Shown here: piece by piece, positions 8,495-16,338 of the stretch | Numbering within the stretch: the first letter of the stretch is position 1 | Layout of the letters: each line of letters begins with the position of its first letter | Origin: an uncultured Bacteroidales bacterium | GTDB lineage: Bacteria > Bacteroidota > Bacteroidia > Bacteroidales > UBA932 | Direction: 5' to 3' | NCBI GenBank assembly: GCA_947179325.1 | Contig: CAMXAU010000031.1 | Coordinates: 1 to 34,553 of the forward strand | Length of the DNA: 34,553 bases | Made by a program: the position numbers and the translations under genes | The notes under the pieces: model-generated | Seen by the model: only the letters and a program-made list of their open reading frames with translations | The model's database searches: none | Told to the model about the DNA's origin: nothing

Positions 8495-9835
8495 TTACTT
8501 TATTCTTTCCTGGAGCGCCTTGGCCTGCTCTTCATATCCAGGCTTGCCGAGGAGCGCAAACATGTTTTTCTTGTACGCCTCTACTCCAGGCTGGTTGAAC
8601 GGGTTTACATCAAGTATATAGCCGCTGATTCCGCAGGCTTTCTCGAAGAAATAGAAGAGTCCGCCGAGGTTGAATTCGTCTATCTTCTCTATAGATATGG
8701 AGAGCTGTGGCACTCCTCCGTCTATGTGGGCGAGCTTTGTACCAAGCTCAGCCATTGCATTGCACTCCTCGATATGTTTTCCGGAAAGGAAGTTAAGCCC
8801 GTCAAGATTCTGCGGGTCGTCAGCGATTGTCATGCTGCGGCTGCTCTTCTCGACAGTAACGACAGTCTCCATCAGCATCCTCTCGCCGTCCTGGATATAC
8901 TGACCCATTGAGTGGAGGTCGGTCGTGAAGCTCACAGAAGCAGGGAATATGCCTTTGCCGTCCTTGCCCTCCGACTCTCCGTAGAGCTGCTTCCACCATT
9001 CCCCGAGATACTGGAGCTTAGGGTTGTATGATACAAGGATCTCGACTTTCTTGCCATTGTCATACAAGAGATTGCGCATGGCAGCATATTCGATTGCAGG
9101 GTTCTCTGCAGAACGCTCTGCACATGCCTTCTCCATCTCCTCGGCTCCGCGCATCATGGCCCTCATGTCGAATCCGGCAAGTACGATAGGGAGGATTCCC
9201 ACCGGGGTAAGTACCGAGAAACGTCCTCCGACATTGTCCTCAATGACGAATGTCTTGTATCCTTCCTGGGTTGAAAGTGACTTCAGTGCACCTCTCTTGG
9301 CGTCAGTCACCGCTACGATGCGCTCAGATGCCTCCTCTTTGCCGTATGTAGTCTCGATATATTGCTTGATAAGCCTGAATGCCACAGCAGGCTCTGTTGT
9401 CGTGCCAGACTTCGAGATTACAACAGCTGCTGTGTTCCTCTCCTTCATGAGGTCCATGAGTTCACAGATATATTCCTCTGAAAGGTTGTGCCCGGCAAAT
9501 ACGATTTCAGGGGCGTCTTTCTTTCCGGAAAGCTGTTTCGCAAAAGAATGCGAAAGAGCCTCTATTGCGCATTTTGCACCGAGATATGAGCCTCCGATCC
9601 CGATCACTACAACAAGGTCAACGCCTTTGCCTTTCCAGCTGTCCCTGATTGCCTCGCAGTCTGAAATAAGTGATTCCGGTGTCTGGCTCGGGAGATGCTT
9701 CCATCCGAGGAAGTCGTTTCCAGCCCCGGATTCGTTCTCCAGGACATCAAAGGCAGACAGGGCCTTGTCTACATATTCCTTATAATCTGCATCTTTGACA
9801 AAGGAGCTGCAGCCTCCTAAATTTACCTTTACCAT
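8495..9835 (-). CDS. pgi: Glucose-6-phosphate isomerase
   Basis: 446 aa, the short bacterial form rather than the ~550-aa enterobacterial form. It interconverts glucose-6-P and fructose-6-P. Motifs are [12 protein letters not shown] (about 77-88), the phosphate-binding SKSGTTTEP (141-149) and [11 protein letters not shown] (203-213), with catalytic-region segments [12 protein letters not shown] and GQYIQDG further on. It is the first gene of pgi-hisS. A TAnnTTTG promoter lies 66 bp upstream, divergent from the glycerophosphodiesterase promoter. Confidence 0.97.
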   Translation of the reverse strand: MVKVNLGGCSSFVKDADYKEYVDKALSAFDVLENESGAGNDFLGWKHLPSQTPESLISDCEAIRDSWKGKGVDLVVVIGIGGSYLGAKCAIEALSHSFAKQLSGKKDAPEIVFAGHNLSEEYICELMDLMKERNTAAVVISKSGTTTEPAVAFRLIKQYIETTYGKEEASERIVAVTDAKRGALKSLSTQEGYKTFVIEDNVGGRFSVLTPVGILPIVLAGFDMRAMMRGAEEMEKACAERSAENPAIEYAAMRNLLYDNGKKVEILVSYNPKLQYLGEWWKQLYGESEGKDGKGIFPASVSFTTDLHSMGQYIQDGERMLMETVVTVEKSSRSMTIADDPQNLDGLNFLSGKHIEECNAMAELGTKLAHIDGGVPQLSISIEKIDEFNLGGLFYFFEKACGISGYILDVNPFNQPGVEAYKKNMFALLGKPGYEEQAKALQERIK

Positions 9836-9900
9836 ATTGATATCTGTTTAATGTTTTCTCTGTAAGCACCTATCTGGCATGCCGATAGATTCAAATTCCG

Positions 9901-9908
9901 CAAAAATA
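9901..9908 (-). promoter_or_regulatory. -7 element of the pgi-hisS promoter
   Basis: Read leftwards: TATTTTTG, matching TAnnTTTG, 65 bases upstream of the pgi start. No distinct -33 box was recognised. Confidence 0.6.
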
Positions 9909-9972
9909 CTCTTTTTTATCGTTTCCGGGAAAATATATTGTAAAATTTAGGCAAAAATTGAAAGGCCTTCCC

Positions 9973-9980
9973 TATCTTTG
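9973..9980 (+). promoter_or_regulatory. -7 element of the glycerophosphodiesterase promoter
   Basis: TATCTTTG, perfect consensus, 92 bases upstream of the chosen start. It rules out a translation start at 9980, which would lie inside the promoter, and therefore supports the internal ATG at 10073. Confidence 0.7.
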
Positions 9981-10072
9981 TGTCGCAGGATCTGTTGTGC
10001 TCCCGTCTATTTGTGGCCGGCCGGCTTGAATCCTGCATGTCCATGAAACCAAATATGAAAATCCTTGATAGT

Positions 10073-10900
10073 ATGAAAAAGAATTTGATTCTGGCCTTTG
10101 CAATGGCCTCTGCCATTCTGGCCTGTCAGTCTGTATGCTCCGCTTCAAAGCCGGAAGGAAAGCATAAGACAGGAATAGTCGCCCATCGCGGATACTGGAA
10201 CTGCGAAGAGGCCGGCTTTGCAAGAAATTCAGTCGCGGCCCTGAAATGTGCCCAGGACGCCGGCTTCTGGGGAAGTGAATTCGATGTCAACATTACGTCT
10301 GACGGTGTCCTTCTCGTTTTCCATGACGGGCATATCGACGGAAAGGTGATTGCGGACTATCCTTATGAGGAGTTCAGTGAAGTGACTATCAATAATGGGG
10401 AGAAGATACCTGTCCTCGGACAGTATCTTGAGCAGGGGAGGAAGTCGAAAAGGACGATGCTTGTCTGCGAGCTCAAGTCCCAGCCTTCCGCAGAGAAGGA
10501 AGATGAACTTCTGGACAAGGTCGTTGCAGAACTCAAGGCATATGGCCTGCTTACGCCTAAAAGGGTGATGTTCATCTCTTTCAGCAAACATATATGTGAC
10601 AGGATAGCCAGGGAACTGCCGAAATTCACCAACCAGTACCTTTCTGATGACTTCAGCCCGGAGAGGCTGGCTGGGGACGGGATAAACGGCATTGATTTCC
10701 ATCATGACCTGTTTGCCCAGCATCCGGAGTGGTATCCGCAGGCAAGGGCGCACAATATGTCCGTGAATGCGTGGACTGTCAATAGCGAGAAAGACATGAA
10801 AGCGATGCTGTCCCTCGGGATAGACTATATAACTACAGACAAGCCTGATGCTCTCCGCGAGCTTATGGCGGCATCCGGTATTGCAGAGAGCCTGAGGTAA
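10073..10900 (+). CDS. Secreted glycerophosphodiester phosphodiesterase family protein
   Basis: 275 aa from the chosen ATG, which begins a clear signal sequence (MKKNLILAFAMASAILAC...). Cys18 follows a lipobox-like AILA, so it may be a lipoprotein; cleavage after VCSA is the alternative. The GDPD catalytic set is present: His38-Arg39 (AHRG), Glu69 and Asp71 (SEFDVN) and His84 (VFHDGH). The family hydrolyses glycerophosphodiesters to glycerol-3-P and an alcohol, here probably in the periplasm. The rest of the barrel includes AWTVN and TDKPD near the C-terminus, typical of the family. It is a single gene, convergent with the S4 gene, and its stop codon lies in the loop of a 16-bp hairpin. Confidence 0.9.
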   Translation: MKKNLILAFAMASAILACQSVCSASKPEGKHKTGIVAHRGYWNCEEAGFARNSVAALKCAQDAGFWGSEFDVNITSDGVLLVFHDGHIDGKVIADYPYEEFSEVTINNGEKIPVLGQYLEQGRKSKRTMLVCELKSQPSAEKEDELLDKVVAELKAYGLLTPKRVMFISFSKHICDRIARELPKFTNQYLSDDFSPERLAGDGINGIDFHHDLFAQHPEWYPQARAHNMSVNAWTVNSEKDMKAMLSLGIDYITTDKPDALRELMAASGIAESLR

Positions 10901-10924
10901 AAGTATATCCTCAGGCTCTCTGCA
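10882..10924. terminator. 16-bp perfect hairpin between convergent genes
   Basis: Arms 10882-10897 and 10909-10924 are perfectly complementary (TGCAGAGAGCCTGAGG), and the TAA of the upstream gene is in the loop. There is no T tract on either side, so termination may be Rho-assisted or the hairpin may act as a 3' stabiliser. It separates the rightward phosphodiesterase from the leftward S4 gene. Confidence 0.6.
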
Positions 10925-10940
10925 AGTCTATATGTGGAGG

Positions 10941-11390
10941 CTATTCGTCTTCAGGTTCAAAGCCAAAATCCGCAGCGAACCGGTCGGCAACATCGTCCGG
11001 TACATCGAAGGACAGGGAATCCCAGAGCAGATCCATCTGGCGCCTGTCCTTTTTTGTAGGACGTCCTGCCCCTGCATCCCTCTTTAGGAAGAATGTCTCC
11101 ACCGGATGCCTCAGCTTTTCAAGCTCTTCCTGCGGTGTGATGTTTTCTGCGTATGCCGGTACGAGCTTCGCACCCTGGCGTTTCTCGACAAGTGCCAGGA
11201 CCTTGTATGTGTAGCATATTGCCCCTTTCCTGGCATTGATCACATCGCCCGGCCTTACAGCCTTTGACGGCTTGATGTCATTGCCGTTGACCCTGATCTT
11301 TCCTCCCTTGCAGGCATCTGTGGCCTCGCTCCTTGTCTTGAATACCCTGATTGCCCAGAGGTATTTGTCTATCCTTACTTCTTCTGCCAT
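10941..11390 (-). CDS. S4-domain RNA-binding protein (Hsp15/HslR-like)
   Basis: 149 aa. Residues 4-65 form an S4 domain (RIDKYLWAIRVFKTRSEATDACKGG, then IRVNG), followed by a basic linker (RDAGAGRPTKKDRRQ, about 105-119) and an acidic tail. In E. coli the related Hsp15 binds stalled 50S subunits; the same role is inferred here. It lies 9 bp downstream of the mannose-6-phosphate isomerase gene and is probably in its operon. The acidic tail (DDVADRF...EPEDE) is longer than the minimal S4 fold needs. Confidence 0.85.
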   Translation of the reverse strand: MAEEVRIDKYLWAIRVFKTRSEATDACKGGKIRVNGNDIKPSKAVRPGDVINARKGAICYTYKVLALVEKRQGAKLVPAYAENITPQEELEKLRHPVETFFLKRDAGAGRPTKKDRRQMDLLWDSLSFDVPDDVADRFAADFGFEPEDE

Positions 11391-11399
11391 AAGCCAATG

Positions 11400-12725
11400 C
11401 TAATTGTGATGATGGTGTCCGCATCCGCAGCTGTGCCCCTCGTCATGTCCGCCATGGCATCCACATCCGTCGTGGTCATGGTGATGCCCGCAGCTGCATC
11501 CGTCGTCATCGCACTCATCATCAATTCCCTCATAGTCTTCGCCTTCAAGATATGCTTCTGTGTCAGGGTCAATGTATCCGTCCTCTTCTTCAAATTTCTC
11601 TACCATTGCCTCCAGCACCCTTGAGGCCCTGTCTACAGGGACAATGAAGAAATCAGGCATGTCGGCGGGGATGAGGACAGTCTCACCTTTTTTCAGATGC
11701 CAGTTCTCCATTCTGCTGCCTCCTTTCCCGTCGGACGCAGGGACCTGTATGGTGATTTCTCCCTCTATGCATATATATATGATGAAACGTCCGAATTTCT
11801 CCGTATAGATATGCAGAGGGTCGCTTACCTTCAGTTCATTGACAGTGAATTCCCTTGACTGTACAAGTTTCCTGACAATCTCGTCTTCATGGCTGTGGCC
11901 ATGCCCGTGCTGGTGCGCACCGTCATGTGCGCAGTGGCAGTCCTCTCCGCTGTCCTTCCATAGAGGACCCTTTATATATTGGCTTTCGTCAAATGCCCTG
12001 TAGTCGATGAGGTCGATTGCCTCTTCAAGATGCATCTGCCTTGCTGTAGCAGGATTGAATTCGCGGCCCCAGTCGTAGAGGCGGAAAGTCAGGTCTGATG
12101 ATTCCTGTATCTCTGCAATCAGAAGGCCGCCGTCAGCTGAGTGTACTGTACCAGGCTTGATGTATATGGCATCCCCCTTCTTCGGGTAGATTACGTTGAG
12201 TATTTCCTCGACTGTGCCGTTGTGGCATCTGTCATATAGCTCCTGTGCGCTGACCTCACGCTTGAATCCCATATATACCTTTGAGCCAGGTGCGGCATCA
12301 AGGACATACCAGATCTCGCTCTTGCCAAGCGCATCGTATCTCTGTTCGGCAATCTCGTCGTCAGGATGCACCTGTACAGACAGCCTGTCATTAATGTCAA
12401 GGAATTTGACGAGCAGGGGGAACTGCCTGCCATAATACTGGTATATGTCCTCACCGGTAATCCTTTCTATATAAGTCTCCATCAGTTCGCTGATGGTGTT
12501 TCCCGCAAGCCATCCCTCTGATACCACGGAATCCTCAAACCCCATGTCTGCAATTTCCCAGCTTTCACCGATCTTGTCCGCAGCTGACAGGGGAGTCTCG
12601 TTCCCGTCTTCATCGACCTCCACGAACTCCTTGCCGAGCTTTTCTATAAGGTCTTTTCCGCCCCATGGCCTCTTTGAAGCTACAGGGATGAATTTCAGTG
12701 GATATAACTGCTTCTTTGTTTCCAT
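11400..12725 (-). CDS. manA: Mannose-6-phosphate isomerase, class I, with His/Cys-rich additions
   Basis: 441 aa. The zinc-dependent type I PMI cupin interconverts mannose-6-P and fructose-6-P. Zn-ligand and active-site segments are VQVHPDD (His120), KSEIWYVLDA (Glu137), GTVHSADGG (His195) and AEIQESSDLTFRLYDWGR (Arg215). Two additions stand out: an insertion at about 262-281 with seven His and two Cys, and a C-terminal tail (about 403-441) with eleven His and seven Cys, mostly as GC/CG and HH groups. Both look like metal-binding segments unrelated to the fold. Upstream is nadD (74 bp gap, no clear -7 element), so it may be expressed from the gmk-nadD transcript. Confidence 0.93.
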   Translation of the reverse strand: METKKQLYPLKFIPVASKRPWGGKDLIEKLGKEFVEVDEDGNETPLSAADKIGESWEIADMGFEDSVVSEGWLAGNTISELMETYIERITGEDIYQYYGRQFPLLVKFLDINDRLSVQVHPDDEIAEQRYDALGKSEIWYVLDAAPGSKVYMGFKREVSAQELYDRCHNGTVEEILNVIYPKKGDAIYIKPGTVHSADGGLLIAEIQESSDLTFRLYDWGREFNPATARQMHLEEAIDLIDYRAFDESQYIKGPLWKDSGEDCHCAHDGAHQHGHGHSHEDEIVRKLVQSREFTVNELKVSDPLHIYTEKFGRFIIYICIEGEITIQVPASDGKGGSRMENWHLKKGETVLIPADMPDFFIVPVDRASRVLEAMVEKFEEEDGYIDPDTEAYLEGEDYEGIDDECDDDGCSCGHHHDHDGCGCHGGHDEGHSCGCGHHHHN

Positions 12726-12799
12726 ATGATTGTATTTTTATTTGTCGTGTACATGTCTGCCCTTATCTGCAGCCATTCCTGATGGCAGGCATAGGGCAT

Positions 12800-13357
12800 C
12801 TACATCAAATATGCCGATACATCGCTTCCTGCCATAATGGCATTCCTGATTTCAGTAGATGATATGTCTACCATAGGCGCGTCTATCAGCCTTATCCTGT
12901 ATTTGCTGGACTCCTCCAAGAGATTGTCCTTTATTCCCATCAGGTCAAATCCCTTGCGTGGATATACAGCAACTCCATAGCATGTCAGGATTTTCCTGTA
13001 TTCTTTCCATCTCCGTATGTCAGCAAGCTGGTCTGTCCCCATTACAAGTGTAAATGTATTGTCCGGTTCACGGGTTTCCAGCGCCTCAAGCGTCCTTATG
13101 GTATAGTGGGGTGACGGCATGCCAAGCTCAATGCCGTCTACCTTCACGTTTTCAAGCCCGCACCGGTGCACAGCTTCTTCCGCTGCCCTGAAGCGTTCTT
13201 CCGCAGAATCTTCGCTTATGTTTTCCTTAAGCGGATTCTTCGGTGAGACAATGAGGTAGACCATGTCAAAGTCCATCTCCGAGACCAGGTAGCTGATAAT
13301 TGCCTTATGCCCGATGTGCAGCGGATTGAAAGACCCTGGATATACTGCTGTCTTCAT
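12800..13357 (-). CDS. nadD: Nicotinate-nucleotide adenylyltransferase
   Basis: 185 aa. The N-terminal nucleotidyltransferase signature GSFNPLHIGH (8-17, with the HxGH histidines 14 and 17) and the C-terminal DISSTEIRNAI segment (ISSTxIR) identify NadD, which makes deamido-NAD from nicotinate mononucleotide and ATP. It lies 15 bp downstream of gmk on the same strand, so the two are probably one operon. Confidence 0.95.
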   Translation of the reverse strand: MKTAVYPGSFNPLHIGHKAIISYLVSEMDFDMVYLIVSPKNPLKENISEDSAEERFRAAEEAVHRCGLENVKVDGIELGMPSPHYTIRTLEALETREPDNTFTLVMGTDQLADIRRWKEYRKILTCYGVAVYPRKGFDLMGIKDNLLEESSKYRIRLIDAPMVDISSTEIRNAIMAGSDVSAYLM

Positions 13358-13372
13358 GGCCTTTATACGGTT

Positions 13373-13954
13373 CTATTCCTGTACCCCGATGAAGCCGTCC
13401 ACGATTTTCTCGGCTTCCGCGAATGCTTTCCCGAGGTCGTCGTTGACGAGGACATAGTCAAATTTCCCTGCTGCAAACTCCATCTCCGATTCAGCCTTTG
13501 CTATCCTTTTCTCAATGGCCTCAGGAGAATCTGTAGCACGTCCGGTCAGCCTTTTGCGCAATTCGTCTACGGAAGGAGCCTGTATGAATATGGAGAATGC
13601 CTTCTCCCCGAAGATCCGCTTGAGGTTTACGCCTCCCTGAACGTCTATGTCGAATATGATCACATGGCCTTTTGCCCATATCCGCTCTATTTCGGACTTC
13701 AGGGTCCCGTAGAACGACCCGGGATAGACCTCTTCATGCTCAATGAACTTGTCTTCGGCAATCATTTCCCTGAACTGCTCTTCTGTGAAGAAATAGTATT
13801 CAACCCCGTCCTTCTCGCTTCCTCTCGGTGAGCGGGATGTTGCCGATATGGAAAATTCCATTTCCGGATGCAAGCCGAGTATATGGTTTACAATTGTGCT
13901 TTTGCCTGCTCCAGACGGTGCTGAAAATATTATGACTTTGTTGCCCATGTGCAT
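13373..13954 (-). CDS. gmk: Guanylate kinase
   Basis: 193 aa. The P-loop SAPSGAGKST (11-20) is followed by the GMP-binding region SATSRSPRGSEKDGVEYYF (about 37-55) and HEEVYPGSFYGT, all classic for Gmk, which phosphorylates GMP to GDP. MGNK at 13948 is an alternative start two codons in. The promoter -7 element (14015-14022) is 3 bp from that of the divergent aldolase gene. Confidence 0.96.
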   Translation of the reverse strand: MHMGNKVIIFSAPSGAGKSTIVNHILGLHPEMEFSISATSRSPRGSEKDGVEYYFFTEEQFREMIAEDKFIEHEEVYPGSFYGTLKSEIERIWAKGHVIIFDIDVQGGVNLKRIFGEKAFSIFIQAPSVDELRKRLTGRATDSPEAIEKRIAKAESEMEFAAGKFDYVLVNDDLGKAFAEAEKIVDGFIGVQE

Positions 13955-14014
13955 TCTTGATGTTTTAGTTCGGCTGATGCGAACTTGTGTTTATATTTTT
14001 TTTCGAAATTTTCG

Positions 14015-14022
14015 CAAAAATA
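14015..14022 (-). promoter_or_regulatory. -7 element of the gmk promoter
   Basis: Read leftwards: TATTTTTG, matching TAnnTTTG, 60 bases upstream of the gmk start. Only two bases (14023-14024) separate it from the aldolase -7 element on the other strand. Confidence 0.65.
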
Positions 14023-14024
14023 GT

Positions 14025-14032
14025 TAATTTTG
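14025..14032 (+). promoter_or_regulatory. -7 element of the fructose-bisphosphate aldolase promoter
   Basis: TAATTTTG, matching TAnnTTTG, 45 bases upstream of the ATG at 14078. It overlaps the TTG at 14030, which therefore cannot be the translation start. Confidence 0.7.
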
Positions 14033-14077
14033 CCAAGTTTTTTGAAAAAACATGAGATTCATTTAACAATTATAGAT

Positions 14078-15079
14078 ATGGTATCTTACAAAACAATCGG
14101 TCTTGTAAACACTAAAGAGATGTTTGCAAAGGCTATCGACGGCGGATATGCAATCCCTGCATTCAACTTCAACAACATGGAGCAGCTCCAGGCTATCATC
14201 CAGGCTGCAGCTGAGACAAAGTCTCCAGTTATCCTCCAGGTTTCAAAGGGAGCACGCAACTATGCTAACCAGACTCTTCTCCGCTATATGGCAGAGGGTG
14301 CTGTAGAATATGCCAAGGAACTCGGATGGGAGAATCCTCAGATTGTCCTTCACCTTGACCATGGCGATTCTTTCGAGCTTTGCAAGAGCTGCGTAGACAT
14401 GGGATTCTCATCAGTGATGATTGACGGTTCACACCTTCCATACGATGAGAACGTTGCGCTTACAAAGCAGGTTGTAGATTACGCACACCAGTATGATGTG
14501 ACAGTTGAGGGTGAGCTTGGAGTGCTCGCAGGTGTAGAGGATGAGGTAAGCTCAGACCACCACACATACACTAAGCCGGAAGAGGTTGTTGACTTCGTTA
14601 CAAAGACAGGCTGCGACTCTCTTGCTATCTCTATCGGAACATCACACGGTGCATACAAGTTCACTCCAGAGCAGTGCACAGTAGATCCTGAGACAGGTCT
14701 TCTTGTACCTCCTATGCTTGCATTCGATGTACTTGAGGGAGTAGAGAAGGAGCTTCCAGGTTTCCCTATCGTTCTCCATGGCTCTTCTTCAGTTCCACAG
14801 GACGAGGTGGCTACCATCAACAAGTTCGGCGGCGCCCTCAAATCAGCTATCGGTATTCCTGAGCCTTGGCTCCGCAAGGCAGCAAAATCAGCTGTCTGCA
14901 AGATCAACATCGACTCAGACTCACGTCTTGCAATGACTGCAGCTATCCGTCAGGTGTTCGCTGAGAAACCTGCAGAGTTCGACCCACGTAAATACCTTGG
15001 TCCTGCACGTGACAACATGAAGAAGCTTTACGTCCACAAGATCATCAACGTTCTTGGTTCAGACGGAAAGGCTCTCTAA
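14078..15079 (+). CDS. fba: Class II fructose-1,6-bisphosphate aldolase
   Basis: 333 aa from ATG 14078 (MVSYKTIG). Zn-dependent glycolytic/gluconeogenic enzyme cleaving fructose-1,6-bisphosphate to DHAP and glyceraldehyde-3-P. Motifs are HLDHGDSFE (His92, Asp94, His95), VEGELGVLAG (about 143-152), SIGTSHGAYKF (His190) and VLHGSSSVP (His234, with the mobile glycine/serine loop), then GIPEPWLRKAAK and the phosphate-binding NIDSDSRLAMT. Arg codons are CGC/CGT throughout with no AGG, unlike neighbouring genes, the usual mark of high expression. It is monocistronic, with its own promoter and a strong terminator. Confidence 0.96.
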   Translation: MVSYKTIGLVNTKEMFAKAIDGGYAIPAFNFNNMEQLQAIIQAAAETKSPVILQVSKGARNYANQTLLRYMAEGAVEYAKELGWENPQIVLHLDHGDSFELCKSCVDMGFSSVMIDGSHLPYDENVALTKQVVDYAHQYDVTVEGELGVLAGVEDEVSSDHHTYTKPEEVVDFVTKTGCDSLAISIGTSHGAYKFTPEQCTVDPETGLLVPPMLAFDVLEGVEKELPGFPIVLHGSSSVPQDEVATINKFGGALKSAIGIPEPWLRKAAKSAVCKINIDSDSRLAMTAAIRQVFAEKPAEFDPRKYLGPARDNMKKLYVHKIINVLGSDGKAL

Positions 15080-15105
15080 TCAGTGTACCTAAATTAAAGA
15101 TTCTG

Positions 15106-15138
15106 GGGCATGACTAAATATTAGTCATGCCCTTTTTT
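15106..15138 (+). terminator. Rho-independent terminator of the aldolase gene
   Basis: A 12-bp perfect stem (15106-15117 and 15121-15132, GGGCATGACTAA/TTAGTCATGCCC) with a 3-base loop is followed by six T residues (15133-15138), 26 bases after the stop codon. Confidence 0.93.
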
Positions 15139-15390
15139 GTTTTTCAGTGTGGTGAACTGCCCTGAATCCGGACATGTACACGTATCCTTGTAGATAAACC
15201 ATAGCCAAGCACTGCCGATACTGACGGCTGGCCATGATTTCCGTAAGTCACCAAAGTATGGACGGCTAAACCGCTCAGTATGCTTTTCTTGACTGTAATT
15301 GCCGAAAATGAAAAGCAGCCAGAATTTTACGTGCTGCTGTTGCGGACCGCAATAGGGCAGGGAAGGTGATAGAAAAACAGAGAGGTGGTA
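15139..15390. other. Intergenic stretch without a supported gene
   Basis: About 250 bases between the aldolase and rpmH terminators. The only long frame is a 98-codon leftward one that starts with TTG in the rpmH terminator and stops inside the aldolase terminator, so I do not call it. A 13-base palindrome TTGCGGACCGCAA sits at 15340-15352. No TAnnTTTG promoter was found. Confidence 0.5.
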
Positions 15391-15428
15391 AAAAAGAAAG
15401 CGATTGAAAAAATTCAACCGCTTTCTTT
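15391..15428 (-). terminator. Rho-independent terminator of rpmH
   Basis: Read leftwards, arms 15428-15413 and 15408-15393 pair over 16 bp (AAAGAAAGCGGTTGAA) with one wobble and a 4-base loop, followed by T residues. It begins at the rpmH stop codon. Confidence 0.85.
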
Positions 15429-15580
15429 TAGAATCTGTCTTCAGATGATACAGTCAGTTTCTTGCGACCGCGACGACGGCGTGCTGCAAGTACGCGACGT
15501 CCATTTGGAGTTGACATGCGCTCACGGAATCCGTGTTTGTTGCGACGTTTCCTCTTTGAAGGTTGATATGTTCTTTTCAT
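15428..15580 (-). CDS. rpmH: 50S ribosomal protein L34
   Basis: 50 aa, strongly basic: begins [20 protein letters not shown], continues [22 protein letters not shown] and ends in SSEDRF. This is the full L34 consensus and length. It sits in the large subunit near the 23S rRNA 5' region. It has its own promoter with near-ideal -33/-7 spacing and its own terminator, so it is monocistronic. In many bacteria rpmH is next to dnaA and rnpA; here its neighbours are fba and rsmG. Confidence 0.97.
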   Translation of the reverse strand: MKRTYQPSKRKRRNKHGFRERMSTPNGRRVLAARRRRGRKKLTVSSEDRF

Positions 15581-15617
15581 ATTCTGGATTTTTTATATAT
15601 TCACAGTTTTGGGAGTG

Positions 15618-15648
15618 CAAAGGTAGTGTTTTTAGATTTAATTGCAAA
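15618..15648 (-). promoter_or_regulatory. rpmH promoter with both -33 and -7 elements
   Basis: Read leftwards: TTTG (15648-15645), 19 bases, then TACCTTTG (15625-15618). This is the textbook Bacteroidota sigma-ABfr layout and the best promoter in the window. The -33 box lies within the last codons of rsmG (stop at 15638). Confidence 0.85.
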
Positions 15649-16324
15649 TATTTTCTATAAAAATAACGAGTTTCTCCGTAAAGTATTCATCGTGGAGCCA
15701 GCTCTCGACAGGCCAGGTATGTATTGAGCCTTTGGGCATCCTGAATTTTCCCATGGTCAATGCTATCTCCTCGACGATGTCGCCCCCCTTGAGATAGAAT
15801 ATGCCCTTGCTGTATTTCCCCTTGACCCATGGCATGAATTTATCGAGTGACGTGACAGCCCTTGAAACGATGTAGTCAAATCTTTCTGGAATGTTTTCCG
15901 CCCTGTCATTCACGATTGTGACATTGCTGAGTCCCAGGGCTTTGCTGACCTCTCCTGCCACTATGGTCTTTTTGCCTACAGAGTCGCAGAGTGTGAACTG
16001 CACTTCTGGGAACAGTATGGCAAGGGGGATTCCCGGGAAACCTCCTCCTGTCCCCAGGTCAAGGACCTTTATCGCATCTTTTCCGGCATGGTCCCGGAAA
16101 GCGGAATATACTTCCGGAAGCTGTACTGACATGTACCGTGCTATTGCAAGTGAATGCAGGACATGGTGCAGGTACAGGCCGTCAATGTCTTTTCTGGATA
16201 TGACGTTTATTTTCCCGTTCCATTCCCTGTACAATGAGTCCAGTGCCTCAAACCTGTTTTTCTGCTCCCCGCTCATTCCGGGGAATGCATCTTCTGCTAT
16301 ACCAATAAATTCTTTATACTCCAT
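15638..16324 (-). CDS. rsmG: 16S rRNA (guanine-527-N7)-methyltransferase
   Basis: 228 aa. The SAM-binding motif VLDLGTGGGFPGIPLAI (about 87-103) and downstream FTLCDSVGKK and DYIVSRAVTSLDKFMPW are typical of RsmG (GidB), which methylates G527 of 16S rRNA. The N-terminal helical part (NRFEALDSLYREWNGKINVISRKD) also matches. It is the last gene of polA - sigma factor - rsmG, 14 bp after the sigma gene. Its 3' end contains the rpmH -33 box. Confidence 0.95.
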   Translation of the reverse strand: MEYKEFIGIAEDAFPGMSGEQKNRFEALDSLYREWNGKINVISRKDIDGLYLHHVLHSLAIARYMSVQLPEVYSAFRDHAGKDAIKVLDLGTGGGFPGIPLAILFPEVQFTLCDSVGKKTIVAGEVSKALGLSNVTIVNDRAENIPERFDYIVSRAVTSLDKFMPWVKGKYSKGIFYLKGGDIVEEIALTMGKFRMPKGSIHTWPVESWLHDEYFTEKLVIFIENICN

Positions 16325-16338
16325 CTCCTAATATACTT

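Noticed and set aside
9024..9785. 253-codon frame opposite pgi
   Set aside because: The opposite strand has intact Pgi motifs; this frame is a shadow.
13307..13831. 174-codon frame on the + strand opposite gmk and nadD
   Set aside because: It crosses two real genes on the other strand and contains no known motif.
15121..15417. 98-codon open frame on the minus strand between fba and rpmH
   Set aside because: It begins with TTG inside the rpmH terminator, ends inside the fba terminator, lacks a promoter and resembles no protein I know.
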